Shown: piece after piece, positions 26,443 to 35,307 of the stretch | Layout: each line of letters begins with the position of its first letter | Numbering within the stretch: the first letter of the stretch is position 1 | DNA from: Paracoccus albus | GTDB lineage: Bacteria; Pseudomonadota; Alphaproteobacteria; Rhodobacterales; Rhodobacteraceae | Direction: 5' to 3' | Assembly (NCBI RefSeq): GCF_027913035.1 | Contig: NZ_CP115775.1 | Coordinates: 1,736,001 to 1,800,000, forward strand | DNA length: 64,000 nt | Translations under genes and position numbers: made by a program | Notes under the pieces: model-generated | What the model saw: the letters and a program-made list of their open reading frames with translations, nothing else | Told to the model about the DNA's origin: nothing | The model's database searches: none

Positions 26443-27507
26443 TTGGAGCAACAGAATCAGCTTCTGCGTGACCGGCTGCAAACGGGGTTTCTCGGCGTCA
26501 TAGCCTTTGCGCTGCTGATGTTCCTGCTGGTTCAGGCCAAGTTCATCCTGATCTGCCTTGCCATCGCGATTATCATCTTCTCGCTTACCTCTGACGCCAT
26601 CGGAGCGATTGCGCGTCAGAGGGTGCCGAACTGGCTGGCGACGACCATCGCACTATTGCTGATCGCCTTTGGCCTCCTCTGGGCCGCGGCAACCGTCGTC
26701 AGCCAGATCAATGAGGTTGTGACAACCTCTATTTCCTATGCAGAACAGATGCAGGCCGCCCTGCCCTCATTGCTGGAATGGCTGGGACCAGAGGCGCAGG
26801 AAACCGTCGATACCATCATTCGCAACATAAATGTGACCGGATGGATGCGCACGGCGGCTGGTGGTGCCTCAAATTTGTTGTCGGCGACTGTGCTGATCAT
26901 CCTGTTCGTCGGCTTCATGTTTGCAGAAAGGGTCTGGTTTCCACTGAAAATCGAAAGCCTGCTCAGCGGGGATCGCGCATCGGCCGCGCATGTGCGCCAG
27001 ATCATCACGTCTATCATGCGGCGCGTGAACAGGTATCTGATCGTCAAAACGATTGTCAGCGGCGCAACGGCTATCTGCGTCTACGGGATTTTCACACTTG
27101 CCAAACTGCCGCTTGCAGGGGCCATCGCGCTTCTGACCTTTGCGCTGAATTTTCTGCCATCGGTCGGGTCGATCATTGCGACGGTGATCGCCGTTGCGCT
27201 GACCTATGTGCTGACGGCCGATGTCGGCACAACACTTGCCATCGCCGCCGCCTGCAGCGCGGTGCAATTTGCCATCGGCAACGTGATAGACCCGATGCTG
27301 CTAGGTCAGACGCTGCGGCTGTCGAGCTTTGGCATCATCCTGTCGCTTGCCTTCTGGGGGGCTATCTGGGGCATTCCGGGCATGTTCCTGGCGGTTCCGA
27401 TCATGGTCGCAATCATGATCGTCTGTGCGCATATCCCCTGGATGCGGCCCATCGCCATCATGCTATCGCGCGAAGGCCATCCCGATGACGGAATGGCCGA
27501 CGAATAA
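26443..27507 (+). CDS. AI-2E/PerM family membrane permease
   Basis: A 354-residue protein with about seven to eight transmembrane segments and the family's mid-domain and C-terminal patterns (PLAGAIALLTFALNFLPSVGS near 224-244, GNVIDPMLLGQ near 276-286). Members include TqsA (AI-2 export) and Na+/H+ antiporters, so the substrate is open. It opens at a TTG (26443) with GAGG 6 nt upstream, 14 bp after the gyrA stop, so it may be co-transcribed with gyrA. Confidence 0.85.
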   Translation: MEQQNQLLRDRLQTGFLGVIAFALLMFLLVQAKFILICLAIAIIIFSLTSDAIGAIARQRVPNWLATTIALLLIAFGLLWAAATVVSQINEVVTTSISYAEQMQAALPSLLEWLGPEAQETVDTIIRNINVTGWMRTAAGGASNLLSATVLIILFVGFMFAERVWFPLKIESLLSGDRASAAHVRQIITSIMRRVNRYLIVKTIVSGATAICVYGIFTLAKLPLAGAIALLTFALNFLPSVGSIIATVIAVALTYVLTADVGTTLAIAAACSAVQFAIGNVIDPMLLGQTLRLSSFGIILSLAFWGAIWGIPGMFLAVPIMVAIMIVCAHIPWMRPIAIMLSREGHPDDGMADE

Positions 27508-27511
27508 CCTC

Positions 27512-28141
27512 TCAGTCGCGGAAGTTCCGGCTTTCCTTGATCTGGTCCCATGCCCAGACAACTTCTGCAAGACGCTCTTCGTCAGAGCGGTCGCCGCCAT
27601 TCATATCTGGATGAAGAACCTTAACCAAAGCCTTGTACTGCTTTCGTATTTCTGGCCTCGTCCAGCCATCCTTCGCTTCCAGAATATCAAGCGCGCGTCG
27701 TTCGGTCGGTGGCAGCTTGCGCCGCAGCCCGGTTTCACGAACGGACGGATCCGTGCCGTTCGATCCCAGAATTTCCAAAGGATCGCTGACACCGTGGCGC
27801 GCCCATGCCTGTTCCTGCGCGGCCTTTCCGAATGGCTTGGTCGGGCGTTCCCACACGGTGGCGTTGTCCAGAAACTCCTGAAACTCTTCTTCCGACTGAC
27901 CCTGAAAATAGTTCCAGTTCAGATTGTATTCGCGAACGTGATCCTTGCAGAACCAGTAGTAGTCATCCAACGACCGGGGAGATTTCGGCGCACGGTATTG
28001 ACCCGCCTCCTCACAGCCCTCTTTGTCACAGATACGCGTCGACGTCTCAAACGCCCCCGTCATCCCGCGACGGCCCTTGGAACGGCGTTTTTTGTCAGTT
28101 TTAGCAGAAAGATCGAATCCGAAAGGGTCGTCGTTGGTCAT
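27512..28141 (-). CDS. J-domain protein with N-terminal Cys motif
   Basis: A 209-residue protein. The C-terminal about 65 residues are a J-domain with HPD in KVLHPDMNGG. The N-terminal part has paired cysteines (CDKEGCEEAG near residues 38-47, then FC) that may bind zinc, and a WNYFQG segment typical of this alphaproteobacterial family. Its DnaK partner role is inferred from the J-domain. The start at 28141 (MTNDDPF) lies 67 bp from the divergent bolA start, and the two genes probably share a regulatory region. Confidence 0.85.
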   Translation of the reverse strand: MTNDDPFGFDLSAKTDKKRRSKGRRGMTGAFETSTRICDKEGCEEAGQYRAPKSPRSLDDYYWFCKDHVREYNLNWNYFQGQSEEEFQEFLDNATVWERPTKPFGKAAQEQAWARHGVSDPLEILGSNGTDPSVRETGLRRKLPPTERRALDILEAKDGWTRPEIRKQYKALVKVLHPDMNGGDRSDEERLAEVVWAWDQIKESRNFRD

Positions 28142-28208
28142 GCCAGTGCCTTGTTCTCGTAGGGGTCGACATACTAAGCTATTTGCGACCGGATGAAAGG
28201 GGGCTTCG

Positions 28209-28457
28209 ATGATTGCCGACCAGATGCGCGAAAGACTGCAGGGTCTGTCACCCACAATGCTGGAGATCGTCGATGAATCCGAACAGCATCGCGGTCACGC
28301 CGGCTTTCGCGAAGGCGGGCAGTCCCATTTCAGGATCCGCATTGCCTCGCCCTCTTTCGCAGGGAAAAGCCGCCTGGAACGGCATCGGCTGGTTCACATC
28401 ACGCTTGGCGACATCGTTCCGCGCATTCATGCACTTGCGATCGAAATCACAGCCTGA
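28209..28457 (+). CDS. BolA family protein
   Basis: An 82-residue protein of the BolA fold with ESEQHRGHAG near residues 23-32, the SHFRIRI strand and the RHRLVH motif near 57-62; the conserved His residues are potential Fe-S ligands with monothiol glutaredoxins. It is involved in iron-sulfur handling or morphology control. It diverges from the J-domain gene and is followed by a hairpin and then tRNA-Gly on the opposite strand. Confidence 0.9.
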   Translation: MIADQMRERLQGLSPTMLEIVDESEQHRGHAGFREGGQSHFRIRIASPSFAGKSRLERHRLVHITLGDIVPRIHALAIEITA

Positions 28458-28483
28458 GAGCGGTTCGTTTCAGCAATCATAAA

Positions 28484-28513
28484 AGCAAAAAGCCGGGCGC
28501 AGGCCCGGCGTTT
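28484..28513. terminator. Hairpin between bolA and tRNA-Gly, bidirectional
   Basis: Seven-bp arms GCCGGGC / GCCCGGC with a 4-nt loop. On the minus strand five T follow, which would end the tRNA-Gly transcript; on the plus strand only TTT follows, for bolA. Confidence 0.7.
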
Positions 28514-28525
28514 GCTGGAAGAAAC

Positions 28526-28600
28526 TGGAGCGGGCGATGAGATTCGAACTCACGACCCTAACCTTGGCAAGGTTATGCTCTACCCCTGAGCTACGCCCGC
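28526..28600 (-). tRNA. tRNA-Gly (GCC)
   Basis: Read on the minus strand, the 75-nt sequence folds as a tRNA: 7-bp acceptor GCGGGCG / CGCCCGC, D-arm AGCTCAGGGGTAGAGC, anticodon stem-loop CCTTGCCAAGG with anticodon GCC, T-arm with GTTCGAATC, discriminator T and an encoded CCA. Gly-GCC tRNAs with short variable loops fit. Confidence 0.95.
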
Positions 28601-28640
28601 ATCCGTTTCTGGCCGGTAGCCTTGGCCGCCGGTGAGGGGT

Positions 28641-28669
28641 CATTTAGGTCAGCACGCCCGGGGGTGCAA
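28641..28669 (-). promoter_or_regulatory. Possible promoter of tRNA-Gly
   Basis: On the minus strand TTGCAC (28669-28664) and TAAATG (28646-28641) are spaced 17 bp, and the -10 element ends about 40 bp upstream of the tRNA 5' end. The match to consensus is partial. Confidence 0.4.
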
Positions 28670-28751
28670 GCGGAAAAAACGCAAAGAGCCGAAAAAATTT
28701 GCCTTGCGCCCAAACGACCAGTCGGCACAGTGGCCCAGTCAGAGGTTTGTC

Positions 28752-29369
28752 ATGCGTCAATCGGATCAACTCGCGGGTTTTGTCCGCAACGCCCTGCAGT
28801 CCGGCCGCAGCAGTGCCGAGATCGACGCGGCATTGTCAGACGCGGGATGGTCGCCCCGGGAACGCGAGGACGCACTTAGCGCCTGGGTCGAGGCTGACGG
28901 TTTTCCGCCCGTTCCGCGACCGCGCCCATACGTTTCGGCGCGCGAGGCGCTGCTTTACGGATTGTTGTTTATTTCTCTGGGCATGATCGCATTTCACCTG
29001 ACCCAGCTGGGCTTTCGCCTGATCGATACCCTGCTGCCAGAGGACCAGGACAGCTTGCCCTATATCCGCGCCGGGATGCGGTGGCCGATGGCCGCGCTGA
29101 TTACATTTACGCCTGTATTCCTCCTGCTCAATAATTGGATTCAGCGACGCACATCGGCCGATCAGGGGCGGCGCAGATCCCTTGTGCGCAAATGGTTTGC
29201 CTCGATCACATTGCTGATCGCGGCCCTCACGCTGATGGGTGATCTGGTCGCGACGGTCTATGCCCTGCTCAACGGCGAAATCACGATGAGTTTCGCGCTG
29301 AAGGCCCTGCTGGTCGCAGCCGTCGCGGGGCTGGTGGTTGCTTACTATCGGGACGAACTCAATGACTGA
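28752..29369 (+). CDS. DUF5671 membrane protein
   Basis: A 205-residue protein with an N-terminal soluble helical segment (residues about 1-55) and about four transmembrane helices at 62-80, 107-125, 147-170 and 178-198. It matches the DUF5671 pattern (SAREALLYGLLFISLGM). It starts at ATG 28752, after the divergent tRNA. Its stop overlaps the next start by 8 bp, so the pair is coupled. Function unknown. Confidence 0.75.
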   Translation: MRQSDQLAGFVRNALQSGRSSAEIDAALSDAGWSPREREDALSAWVEADGFPPVPRPRPYVSAREALLYGLLFISLGMIAFHLTQLGFRLIDTLLPEDQDSLPYIRAGMRWPMAALITFTPVFLLLNNWIQRRTSADQGRRRSLVRKWFASITLLIAALTLMGDLVATVYALLNGEITMSFALKALLVAAVAGLVVAYYRDELND

Positions 29370-29826
29370 GACGAAGGGCAAAGCGACCGCCGCCATTGCA
29401 ATCACCGCCGCACTTGCCGTCATTGCCGGTTTTTTTGTCAGCGGTGGCCCGATGCAGGCACGGCTGGAACAGCGGGATCAGACTCGGCGGGACGATATCG
29501 GGCTGATCAACCAGAACATCCGTTGCCAGGCGGACCTGCTCGGCCGTTTGCCTGAAGCCCCGCAGGAAACCGGCGCTTGCCCGGCTGACCTGCCGACCGA
29601 GGACCCTTCCGGCGAAGGTACATACGAATACAGCATCATCGATGAGCGCGTGTGGCAGGTCTGCGCGCCCTTTGAACAACCCGGACAGATGCGGCGCGGC
29701 TATGAGTCCGCTTACGAAGAGTTCAATGCTGAGACCGGCTGCTCCGTCAGCAGGCTTCACGGTTCCGGCTCATTACCGGCAGAAAACGAGCCGATGGATC
29801 AAAACACCGTCGAACCGTCCAACTGA
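29362..29826 (+). CDS. Membrane-anchored or exported protein of unknown function
   Basis: A 154-residue protein with an N-terminal hydrophobic helix (residues about 8-27), then an acidic extracytoplasmic region with four cysteines that may form disulfides (in IRCQADL, GACPADL, QVCAPF and TGCSVS). The ATG at 29362 lies inside the end of the DUF5671 gene. I recognise no family. The pairing suggests it works with the DUF5671 protein in the membrane. Confidence 0.65.
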   Translation: MTETKGKATAAIAITAALAVIAGFFVSGGPMQARLEQRDQTRRDDIGLINQNIRCQADLLGRLPEAPQETGACPADLPTEDPSGEGTYEYSIIDERVWQVCAPFEQPGQMRRGYESAYEEFNAETGCSVSRLHGSGSLPAENEPMDQNTVEPSN

Positions 29827-29887
29827 CCGGCTGGACGACCCTGCCCGCACAGGCTAAGCCATGCCCCAATTCAAGGCAGGAGTTTCC

Positions 29888-31036
29888 ATGGCCAAACGCC
29901 CGGTTTTCCAGGAAGTCACGACCGAGACACCTCGCGCAGCCCCGCCATCAGGCGGCATGATCGATTCCGCACCGAAGGGCGCGCGGCGCGCGATCCGAGC
30001 GTGGCTGATCGTGATTTTCGTCATGGTTGCAGCGATGATCGCGCTTGGCGGCGCGACGCGGCTGACCGGTTCTGGCCTGTCCATTGTCGAATGGAAGCCT
30101 GTCACCGGCGTGATGCCGCCGATGAGCGATGCCGCATGGCAGTCGGAATTCGACGCCTATCAGCAAATCCCGCAATTCACCGAAGAAAACCCGGATATGG
30201 ATCTGGCCGGCTTCAAGCGAATCTATTGGTGGGAATGGTCCCACCGTTTGCTTGGCCGTCTTGTCGGGTTGGTTTGGGCGGCCGGCTTCCTGTTCTTCTG
30301 GGCCACGAAACGTATCCCTACGGGCTGGACGCCGCGCCTTCTCGGGCTTGGGGTCCTGGGTGGCCTGCAGGGTGCGATAGGCTGGTGGATGGTCCATTCG
30401 GGTGTGGCGACGACGACGCTGACCTCCGTCGCCAGCTATCGCCTTGCCATTCATCTGGGCCTTGCCTTCGCCATCCTTGGTCTGATCGCTTGGTACGCCA
30501 TGCAGCTGTCGCGACCAGAGGCTGCGCTGATGCGGGCACGCCGCGCGGCAGAGCCGAAGCTGTTTTCGATGTCCACCGGGCTGATGCATCTGGCCTTCGT
30601 CCAGATCCTGATCGGTGCGCTCGTGGCTGGCATAGATGCGGGGCGTCAGTATACCGGCTGGCCGACAATGGGCGGCGAATGGATACCCGCCGCCATCTGG
30701 GATCCCGCGCTTGGCTGGCGCAACCTGTTCGAAAATCCGGCACTGGTTCAATTCACGCACCGCATGGTCGGCTATCTGCTGTTCATTTTCGGCATCGTCG
30801 TTTGGCGGCGGTCACGCCGTTCGCCGCATTCGGTCACGCGCGGTGCCTATACTGCGATGCTGGCAGCTCTGCTGTTACAGGTCGTGCTGGGAATCATGAA
30901 CGTGATCCATGCCTCGCCACTGATGCTGGCGCTGATCCACCAGCTTGGCGCGGTGCTTCTGTTCGTGCTGATCCTGCGTGCAAGGCACCATGCCCGCTAT
31001 CCCTTTGAAACCTCGATTCGTGGAACGGTGAAATGA
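29888..31036 (+). CDS. ctaA: Heme A synthase (COX15/CtaA)
   Basis: A 382-residue inner-membrane protein with eight TM helices that oxidises heme O to heme A for aa3-type oxidases. The paired His ligands are visible in WEWSHRLLGR and FTHRMVGY, with others in MVHSG and IHQLGAV. The N-terminal GGATRLTGSGLSIVEWKP is the family hallmark. The start at 29888 has GGAG upstream; an ATG at 29861 is less likely. Its stop overlaps the start of the carboxypeptidase gene. Confidence 0.95.
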   Translation: MAKRPVFQEVTTETPRAAPPSGGMIDSAPKGARRAIRAWLIVIFVMVAAMIALGGATRLTGSGLSIVEWKPVTGVMPPMSDAAWQSEFDAYQQIPQFTEENPDMDLAGFKRIYWWEWSHRLLGRLVGLVWAAGFLFFWATKRIPTGWTPRLLGLGVLGGLQGAIGWWMVHSGVATTTLTSVASYRLAIHLGLAFAILGLIAWYAMQLSRPEAALMRARRAAEPKLFSMSTGLMHLAFVQILIGALVAGIDAGRQYTGWPTMGGEWIPAAIWDPALGWRNLFENPALVQFTHRMVGYLLFIFGIVVWRRSRRSPHSVTRGAYTAMLAALLLQVVLGIMNVIHASPLMLALIHQLGAVLLFVLILRARHHARYPFETSIRGTVK

Positions 31037-32511
31037 GCGATCTCGACGCATTGATGGAATTCCAGCGGACGAGCGAGGCTCTGTCCTCTGTCGCAGAACG
31101 CCTTGGCTGGGATCAGGAAACCGTCATGCCACGCGGCGCTGCCGAGCAGCGGGCCGAGGAAATGGCGGCGATGGAGGCCGTCTTGCATGAGCGTCGCACC
31201 GACCCCCGCATCGGTGAATGGCTGGATGGCGCAGCATCAGAGGTTGAGGACGAAGAAGACGCAAGAATGCTGGAACTGATCGGCCGCGACTTCCGCCGTC
31301 AGACCCGGATTCCTGCGCGTCTGGCGATGGAACTGGCCCGCCTGACCTCTCTCGCGCAGGGTATATGGGCAGAGGCCCGCAGCACCGAAGATGTCGCCAG
31401 CTTTATACCGACCCTGTCGGACATCCTGATGTTGAAGCGCGAAGAAGCCGCAGCGCTTGCCGATGGCGGTGACGCCTATGATGCGCTTCTGGACGATTAC
31501 GAACCCGGTGCAAGCGCCGAATCCATTTCGCGCATCTTCGCCACGCTTCGTCCGCGGCTCGTCCAGCTTCGTGACGACGTTATGGGGGCCGAACGCCAGC
31601 CAAAGGCGCTTGACGGACAGTTTCCGGCAGAAACCCAGCTCAGGCTGGCGCGGCAATGCGCGACTGCATTCGGCTATGACTGGACGCGCGGAAGGATGGA
31701 TATTGCGGTTCATCCATTCAGCTCTGGCCGGTGGCAGGACAGCCGCATCACGACCCGTGTCGTCACCAGCGATCCCTTCAACTGCATTTATTCCACCATT
31801 CACGAGGTGGGGCATTCCAATTATGAGCTGGGCATCGACAGCGATTACGCCTTTACGGCACTGGGTCGCGGCGTCTCGCTGGGTGTGCACGAATCCCAAT
31901 CGCGCATCTCTGAAAACCAGATCGGACGTTCCCGCGCCTTCACCGGCTGGCTGTTCGACCGCATGCCGGACGCCTTCGACGGGCTGAACATCGACAATGC
32001 CGATGACTTCTACGCCAGCGTGAACCGCGTCAGCCCCGGCTATATCCGCACCGAATCGGACGAGGTGCAGTATAATCTGCACATCATGATGCGCTTCGAT
32101 CTGGAACGAGATCTCATCGCGGGCCGGCTTGATGCGACCGACCTTGAAGAGGCGTGGAATGCGCGCTTCCTGAAGGATTTCGGCGTCGCCGTGGACAAGC
32201 CGTCAAACGGCGTCTTGCAGGATGTGCACTGGTCTGTTGGCCTGTTCGGCTATTTCCCGACATATGCGCTTGGCAATGTCTATGCAGGGTGCCTGAACCA
32301 ATCGATGCAGGCCGCGTTGCCCGAACTGGATGCGGCGCTTGCCGAAGGCGACGCGACGCCCGCCGTGGAATGGCTGCGCGAAAACGTGCATCGCCACGGC
32401 AGTCTGGTCGCACCTGTTCCCCTGATCGAGCGTGCGACCGGGACGCAGGTTTCTGCGCAACCGTTGCTGGACTATCTGGAAGAGAAATTCGGCGCCATCT
32501 ACGCGCTTTGA
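31033..32511 (+). CDS. M32 carboxypeptidase (Taq type)
   Basis: A 492-residue, all-helical metallocarboxypeptidase that removes C-terminal residues from peptides in the cytoplasm. The zinc motif HEVGH is at residues 257-261, and the third ligand lies in the HESQSR segment near 287. Length fits M32. The start overlaps the ctaA stop by 4 bp (ATGA). Confidence 0.93.
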   Translation: MSDLDALMEFQRTSEALSSVAERLGWDQETVMPRGAAEQRAEEMAAMEAVLHERRTDPRIGEWLDGAASEVEDEEDARMLELIGRDFRRQTRIPARLAMELARLTSLAQGIWAEARSTEDVASFIPTLSDILMLKREEAAALADGGDAYDALLDDYEPGASAESISRIFATLRPRLVQLRDDVMGAERQPKALDGQFPAETQLRLARQCATAFGYDWTRGRMDIAVHPFSSGRWQDSRITTRVVTSDPFNCIYSTIHEVGHSNYELGIDSDYAFTALGRGVSLGVHESQSRISENQIGRSRAFTGWLFDRMPDAFDGLNIDNADDFYASVNRVSPGYIRTESDEVQYNLHIMMRFDLERDLIAGRLDATDLEEAWNARFLKDFGVAVDKPSNGVLQDVHWSVGLFGYFPTYALGNVYAGCLNQSMQAALPELDAALAEGDATPAVEWLRENVHRHGSLVAPVPLIERATGTQVSAQPLLDYLEEKFGAIYAL

Positions 32512-32641
32512 TCCGTGGCAGAGGCAAGCATTTCCAGCTTGCTGGAAAGTAAAATGGCGCGGGACGTTTACGTTCCCCTATCGATGTAAAGCATGGTCAT
32601 CGTCCTTCCTTGCCATCTGACCGCGCCCCCCGGCCGGGCTG

Positions 32642-33133
32642 TCAATCTGGCCGGTGACCGCCCCATTTCCCCTGCGCGAAGACGAGAGGGCGGCCCGGTC
32701 GTTCCTCAGCCCTTAAGACACGGCCGATGACCAACGTATGGTCCCCGGCATCATGCGACGCCTCTAACCTGCAGTCAAAGCGGCACAGCACGCCGGGAAT
32801 GATTGCGACCCCATCTGGCGATTCAGCCAGATCCAGCCCATCGAACTGAGCCCCACCTCGGGTAAAGCGATCCGCCAGATCCTTTTGATCTTCGGCCAGC
32901 ACATGAACGCTGAAGAACGCCGCCTGCGCAAACAGATCGTGACGACGCGAGAATTTGCCGGGCGACCATAACACCAGCGGCGGGGCCAGAGAAACAGACG
33001 CGAAACTGTTCGCCGTCACCCCTTCCGGCCCGTCCGGCGTCGCAATCGTCACCACCGTCACGCCGGTCGCAAAGTTGCCGAGCGCGTCGCGAAACCTGCG
33101 CGCGTTTGCGTGGTCGGGAATGAATGAGGTCAT
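32642..33133 (-). CDS. Flavin reductase family protein
   Basis: A 163-residue FMN-binding split-barrel protein of the HpaC/flavin reductase type, with the patterns FATGVTVVT near 21-29, GVTANSFASVSLAPPLVLW near 38-56 and the terminal GRVLRAEE region. Such proteins supply reduced flavin to two-component monooxygenases. It starts at ATG 33133, overlapping the stop of the aldo/keto reductase gene by 4 bp. No partner monooxygenase lies next to it. Confidence 0.85.
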   Translation of the reverse strand: MTSFIPDHANARRFRDALGNFATGVTVVTIATPDGPEGVTANSFASVSLAPPLVLWSPGKFSRRHDLFAQAAFFSVHVLAEDQKDLADRFTRGGAQFDGLDLAESPDGVAIIPGVLCRFDCRLEASHDAGDHTLVIGRVLRAEERPGRPLVFAQGKWGGHRPD

Positions 33134-34029
33134 GCAACCTCGTGGCCGAGTGCCGCCTGATACAGAATGAACCAGTCCTCACGGTCCAGCGATACGCTGA
33201 ATGCCTGTGTTAACGTTTCAATACGGCTCATCGTGTTCGTTCCCATGACCGGCACGATACCCGCAGGATGGGCAAGAAGCCATGCCACCGCCAGGGCCGC
33301 CAGATCACAATTTTTCGCCTCCGCCATCTGCCGCATCACCTCTACCAGTTCGGGCTGCGCGCCCGCGAAAAGCGAGCCCCCGGCCAGCGGAGACCAAGCC
33401 ATTGGAACCATGCCATGATTCTGGATGAACGAAAGCTGACCGTTTGAAAACGGGTCTGGTGCACCAAGTGAAATCTCGATCTGGTTGACGCAAAGCGGCT
33501 GATGCATCACGCTCTGCAGCAACTCCGTATCGTCGCGCAGAAAATTCGAAACGCCGACCGCGAGCACCTTCCCCGATTCGACAAGCTGATCCAATGCTCG
33601 CCCTGTTTCGTCAGCATCCATCATCGGGTCGGGACGGTGGATCAGCAGAAGGTCGATCCGGTCGGTGCCGATGTCCTTCAGACTTGCCTCGACCGCCTCC
33701 TGGATATGCGCGGCAGAGGTGTCGTAATGCTTCACACGCGCGTCACCATACCGCCCCGTAGGCGCTATGATTCCGCATTTGGTGACGATTTCAACCTGAT
33801 CGCGCAGACCGGGCGATTCCTTCAACGCGGCACCCAGCAAGGCCTCTGCCGTATAGCCACCATAGATATCGGCCTGATCCAGTGTGGTGATACCCTGCGC
33901 GAGACATGCGTCTATCTTGGCGCGGATATGCCCAGGGGTGGTGTCACGATCATCAGCGATGCGCCACATTCCATAGGCCATCCGGCTGAGCGACACATCA
34001 TCGGCTATCTGGATACGCTCCATCTTCAT
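33130..34029 (-). CDS. Aldo/keto reductase (YdhF-like)
   Basis: A 299-residue TIM-barrel NADPH oxidoreductase. The catalytic tetrad is visible: Asp and Tyr in LDQADIYGGY near 51-60, Lys in VTKCG near 85 and His in LLLIHRPDP near 124. The start at 34029 has GAAGGG 9 nt upstream; extensions further up lack similarity. It is coupled with the flavin reductase gene. Substrate not inferable. Confidence 0.88.
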   Translation of the reverse strand: MKMERIQIADDVSLSRMAYGMWRIADDRDTTPGHIRAKIDACLAQGITTLDQADIYGGYTAEALLGAALKESPGLRDQVEIVTKCGIIAPTGRYGDARVKHYDTSAAHIQEAVEASLKDIGTDRIDLLLIHRPDPMMDADETGRALDQLVESGKVLAVGVSNFLRDDTELLQSVMHQPLCVNQIEISLGAPDPFSNGQLSFIQNHGMVPMAWSPLAGGSLFAGAQPELVEVMRQMAEAKNCDLAALAVAWLLAHPAGIVPVMGTNTMSRIETLTQAFSVSLDREDWFILYQAALGHEVA

Positions 34030-34101
34030 CGGTGCGCCCTTCTGCAAAGAAACAGTCTGCGTTCGAACAATGACATAAGCCGCAACCGGAGAGTAAACCA
34101 A

Positions 34102-34376
34102 GCCCAGATAAAATTATTCGATAAAGAAAAGGCTTCTCTCGCACAATTTTACGCCATTGGAGCGCAGACAATTGAAGCAATCAATAAAAAATTAGTTGAA
34201 ATAACATCCAATTAGAGGTTCACGCTTAACCGTGCCGGTTTGTCGCAAAGCCAATCAAACAACTATAAATCAGACGTATCCCCGCGCAGCAGAGATGGGG
34301 ACTGGAACGTTTCTCAAAACGAAAAGTGAAAAGCAGACGGCAGGAATCAGTTCCACCGTCCGCATCCATTTCCCGA
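34102..34376. other. AT-rich intergenic region with a possible coding remnant
   Basis: This 275-bp gap between the aldo/keto reductase start and the GNAT 3' end is much richer in A/T than its surroundings, especially 34110-34215. On the plus strand it contains an open stretch ending at TAG 34213-34215 whose translation (LFDKEKASLAQFY, then IEAINKKLVEITSN) looks helical and protein-like but has no start codon. It could be a gene fragment or chance. The promoter for the aldo/keto reductase gene must also lie here. Confidence 0.4.
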
Positions 34377-34937
34377 TCAGCCGCCCATCCGGCGCAGATA
34401 GGTCCACGTGGGCACACGTGCGTTGCGCGCCACTGACCAGCTTTCAGCATCGCCCAGGTAGGCAAAGCCGCAATTGGTCAGCACACGGGCAGAGCCGGGA
34501 TTGTCCTGAAACACCTCGGCGAACAGCGTGCGGGAATTGTGCGGGTTTTCTGCCACAAGGCCAGAGACAGCCTCGCTGGCGAAACCGGTGTTCCAGAAGC
34601 CGGCCCCGACCCAGAACCCCAGTTCCGACTGGTCGTCTTCCATCCGCGTCAGAGACACCACGCCCAGAACTTCGCCCAAGCCGTTTGCCGAACCGTCAAT
34701 TGCCCAGACATCTTCGCTCCGCTCTGGGTCCATCGCGCGTGCGACAAAGCTTTCCGCAGCACCTGGTGGCAGTGGGTGGGGAATGGCGCGCGTGCCTTCG
34801 GCCACGCGGCGATCAGCGGTGTAATGCGCAATCAGACCGACATCAGAGCGCCGCAACGGTCGAAGCTCCAGCCGTTCGGTCGTTATCACCGGCTGATCTT
34901 TCGTCAGGTCCGGGGCGACTTGCGCAAGTGCTGTCAT
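34377..34937 (-). CDS. GNAT N-acetyltransferase (RimJ/RimL type)
   Basis: A 186-residue acetyltransferase. The N-terminal TERLELRPLRRSDVGLIA, central ELGFWVGAGFWNTGFASEAV and C-terminal NPGSARVLTNCGFAYLG are the RimJ/RimL pattern, including the acetyl-CoA binding loop. The target may be a protein N-terminus or a small amine. GGAGGAG lies 6 nt before the ATG at 34937. It sits 39 bp downstream of the rpmA terminator hairpin. Confidence 0.88.
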   Translation of the reverse strand: MTALAQVAPDLTKDQPVITTERLELRPLRRSDVGLIAHYTADRRVAEGTRAIPHPLPPGAAESFVARAMDPERSEDVWAIDGSANGLGEVLGVVSLTRMEDDQSELGFWVGAGFWNTGFASEAVSGLVAENPHNSRTLFAEVFQDNPGSARVLTNCGFAYLGDAESWSVARNARVPTWTYLRRMGG

Positions 34938-34975
34938 GTCATCTCCTCCACAGGGGTGATACGTCACCCCGAAAC

Positions 34976-35007
34976 GCGAAGGGGGATCGGCTTTCGCCGA
35001 TCCCCCT
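34976..35007 (-). terminator. Strong hairpin after rpmA
   Basis: Perfect 12-bp arms AGGGGGATCGGC / GCCGATCCCCCT with a 4-nt loop lie 24 bp beyond the rpmA stop. The sequence following on the minus strand is TCGCGTTTC, so it lacks a proper T-run. Confidence 0.6.
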
Positions 35008-35030
35008 GATATTGCCGGGTTGTTATCGGC

Positions 35031-35303
35031 TTATTCGGCAGCCTCAGCGCTCGCTGGCATGACCGAGATATAGGTGCGACCCTTGAGACCTTTCTTGAAG
35101 GTCACTTCGCCGTCGGTCAGCGCGAACAGGGTATGATCGCGGCCCATGCCGACATTGGCGCCCGGCCACCAGGTGGTGCCGCGCTGACGCACGATGATGT
35201 TGCCTGCTGCTGCGGCCTGACCGCCATACAGCTTGACGCCAAGGCGGCGACCGGCAGAGTCGCGGCCGTTACGGGACGAACCGCCTGCTTTTTTATGTGC
35301 CAT
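35031..35303 (-). CDS. rpmA: 50S ribosomal protein L27
   Basis: A 90-residue L27 with the standard N-terminus [20 protein letters not shown], which reaches the peptidyl-transferase centre, followed by the GVKLYGGQ and RGTTWWPG segments. It lies 4 bp after the rplU stop in the usual rplU-rpmA order. Confidence 0.98.
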   Translation of the reverse strand: MAHKKAGGSSRNGRDSAGRRLGVKLYGGQAAAAGNIIVRQRGTTWWPGANVGMGRDHTLFALTDGEVTFKKGLKGRTYISVMPASAEAAE

Positions 35304-35307
35304 GGTT

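Noticed and set aside
32530..32600. Inverted repeat TTTCCAGC-TT-GCTGGAAA downstream of the carboxypeptidase
   Set aside because: Two-base loop and no T-run; could be chance and no neighbour needs it as an operator.
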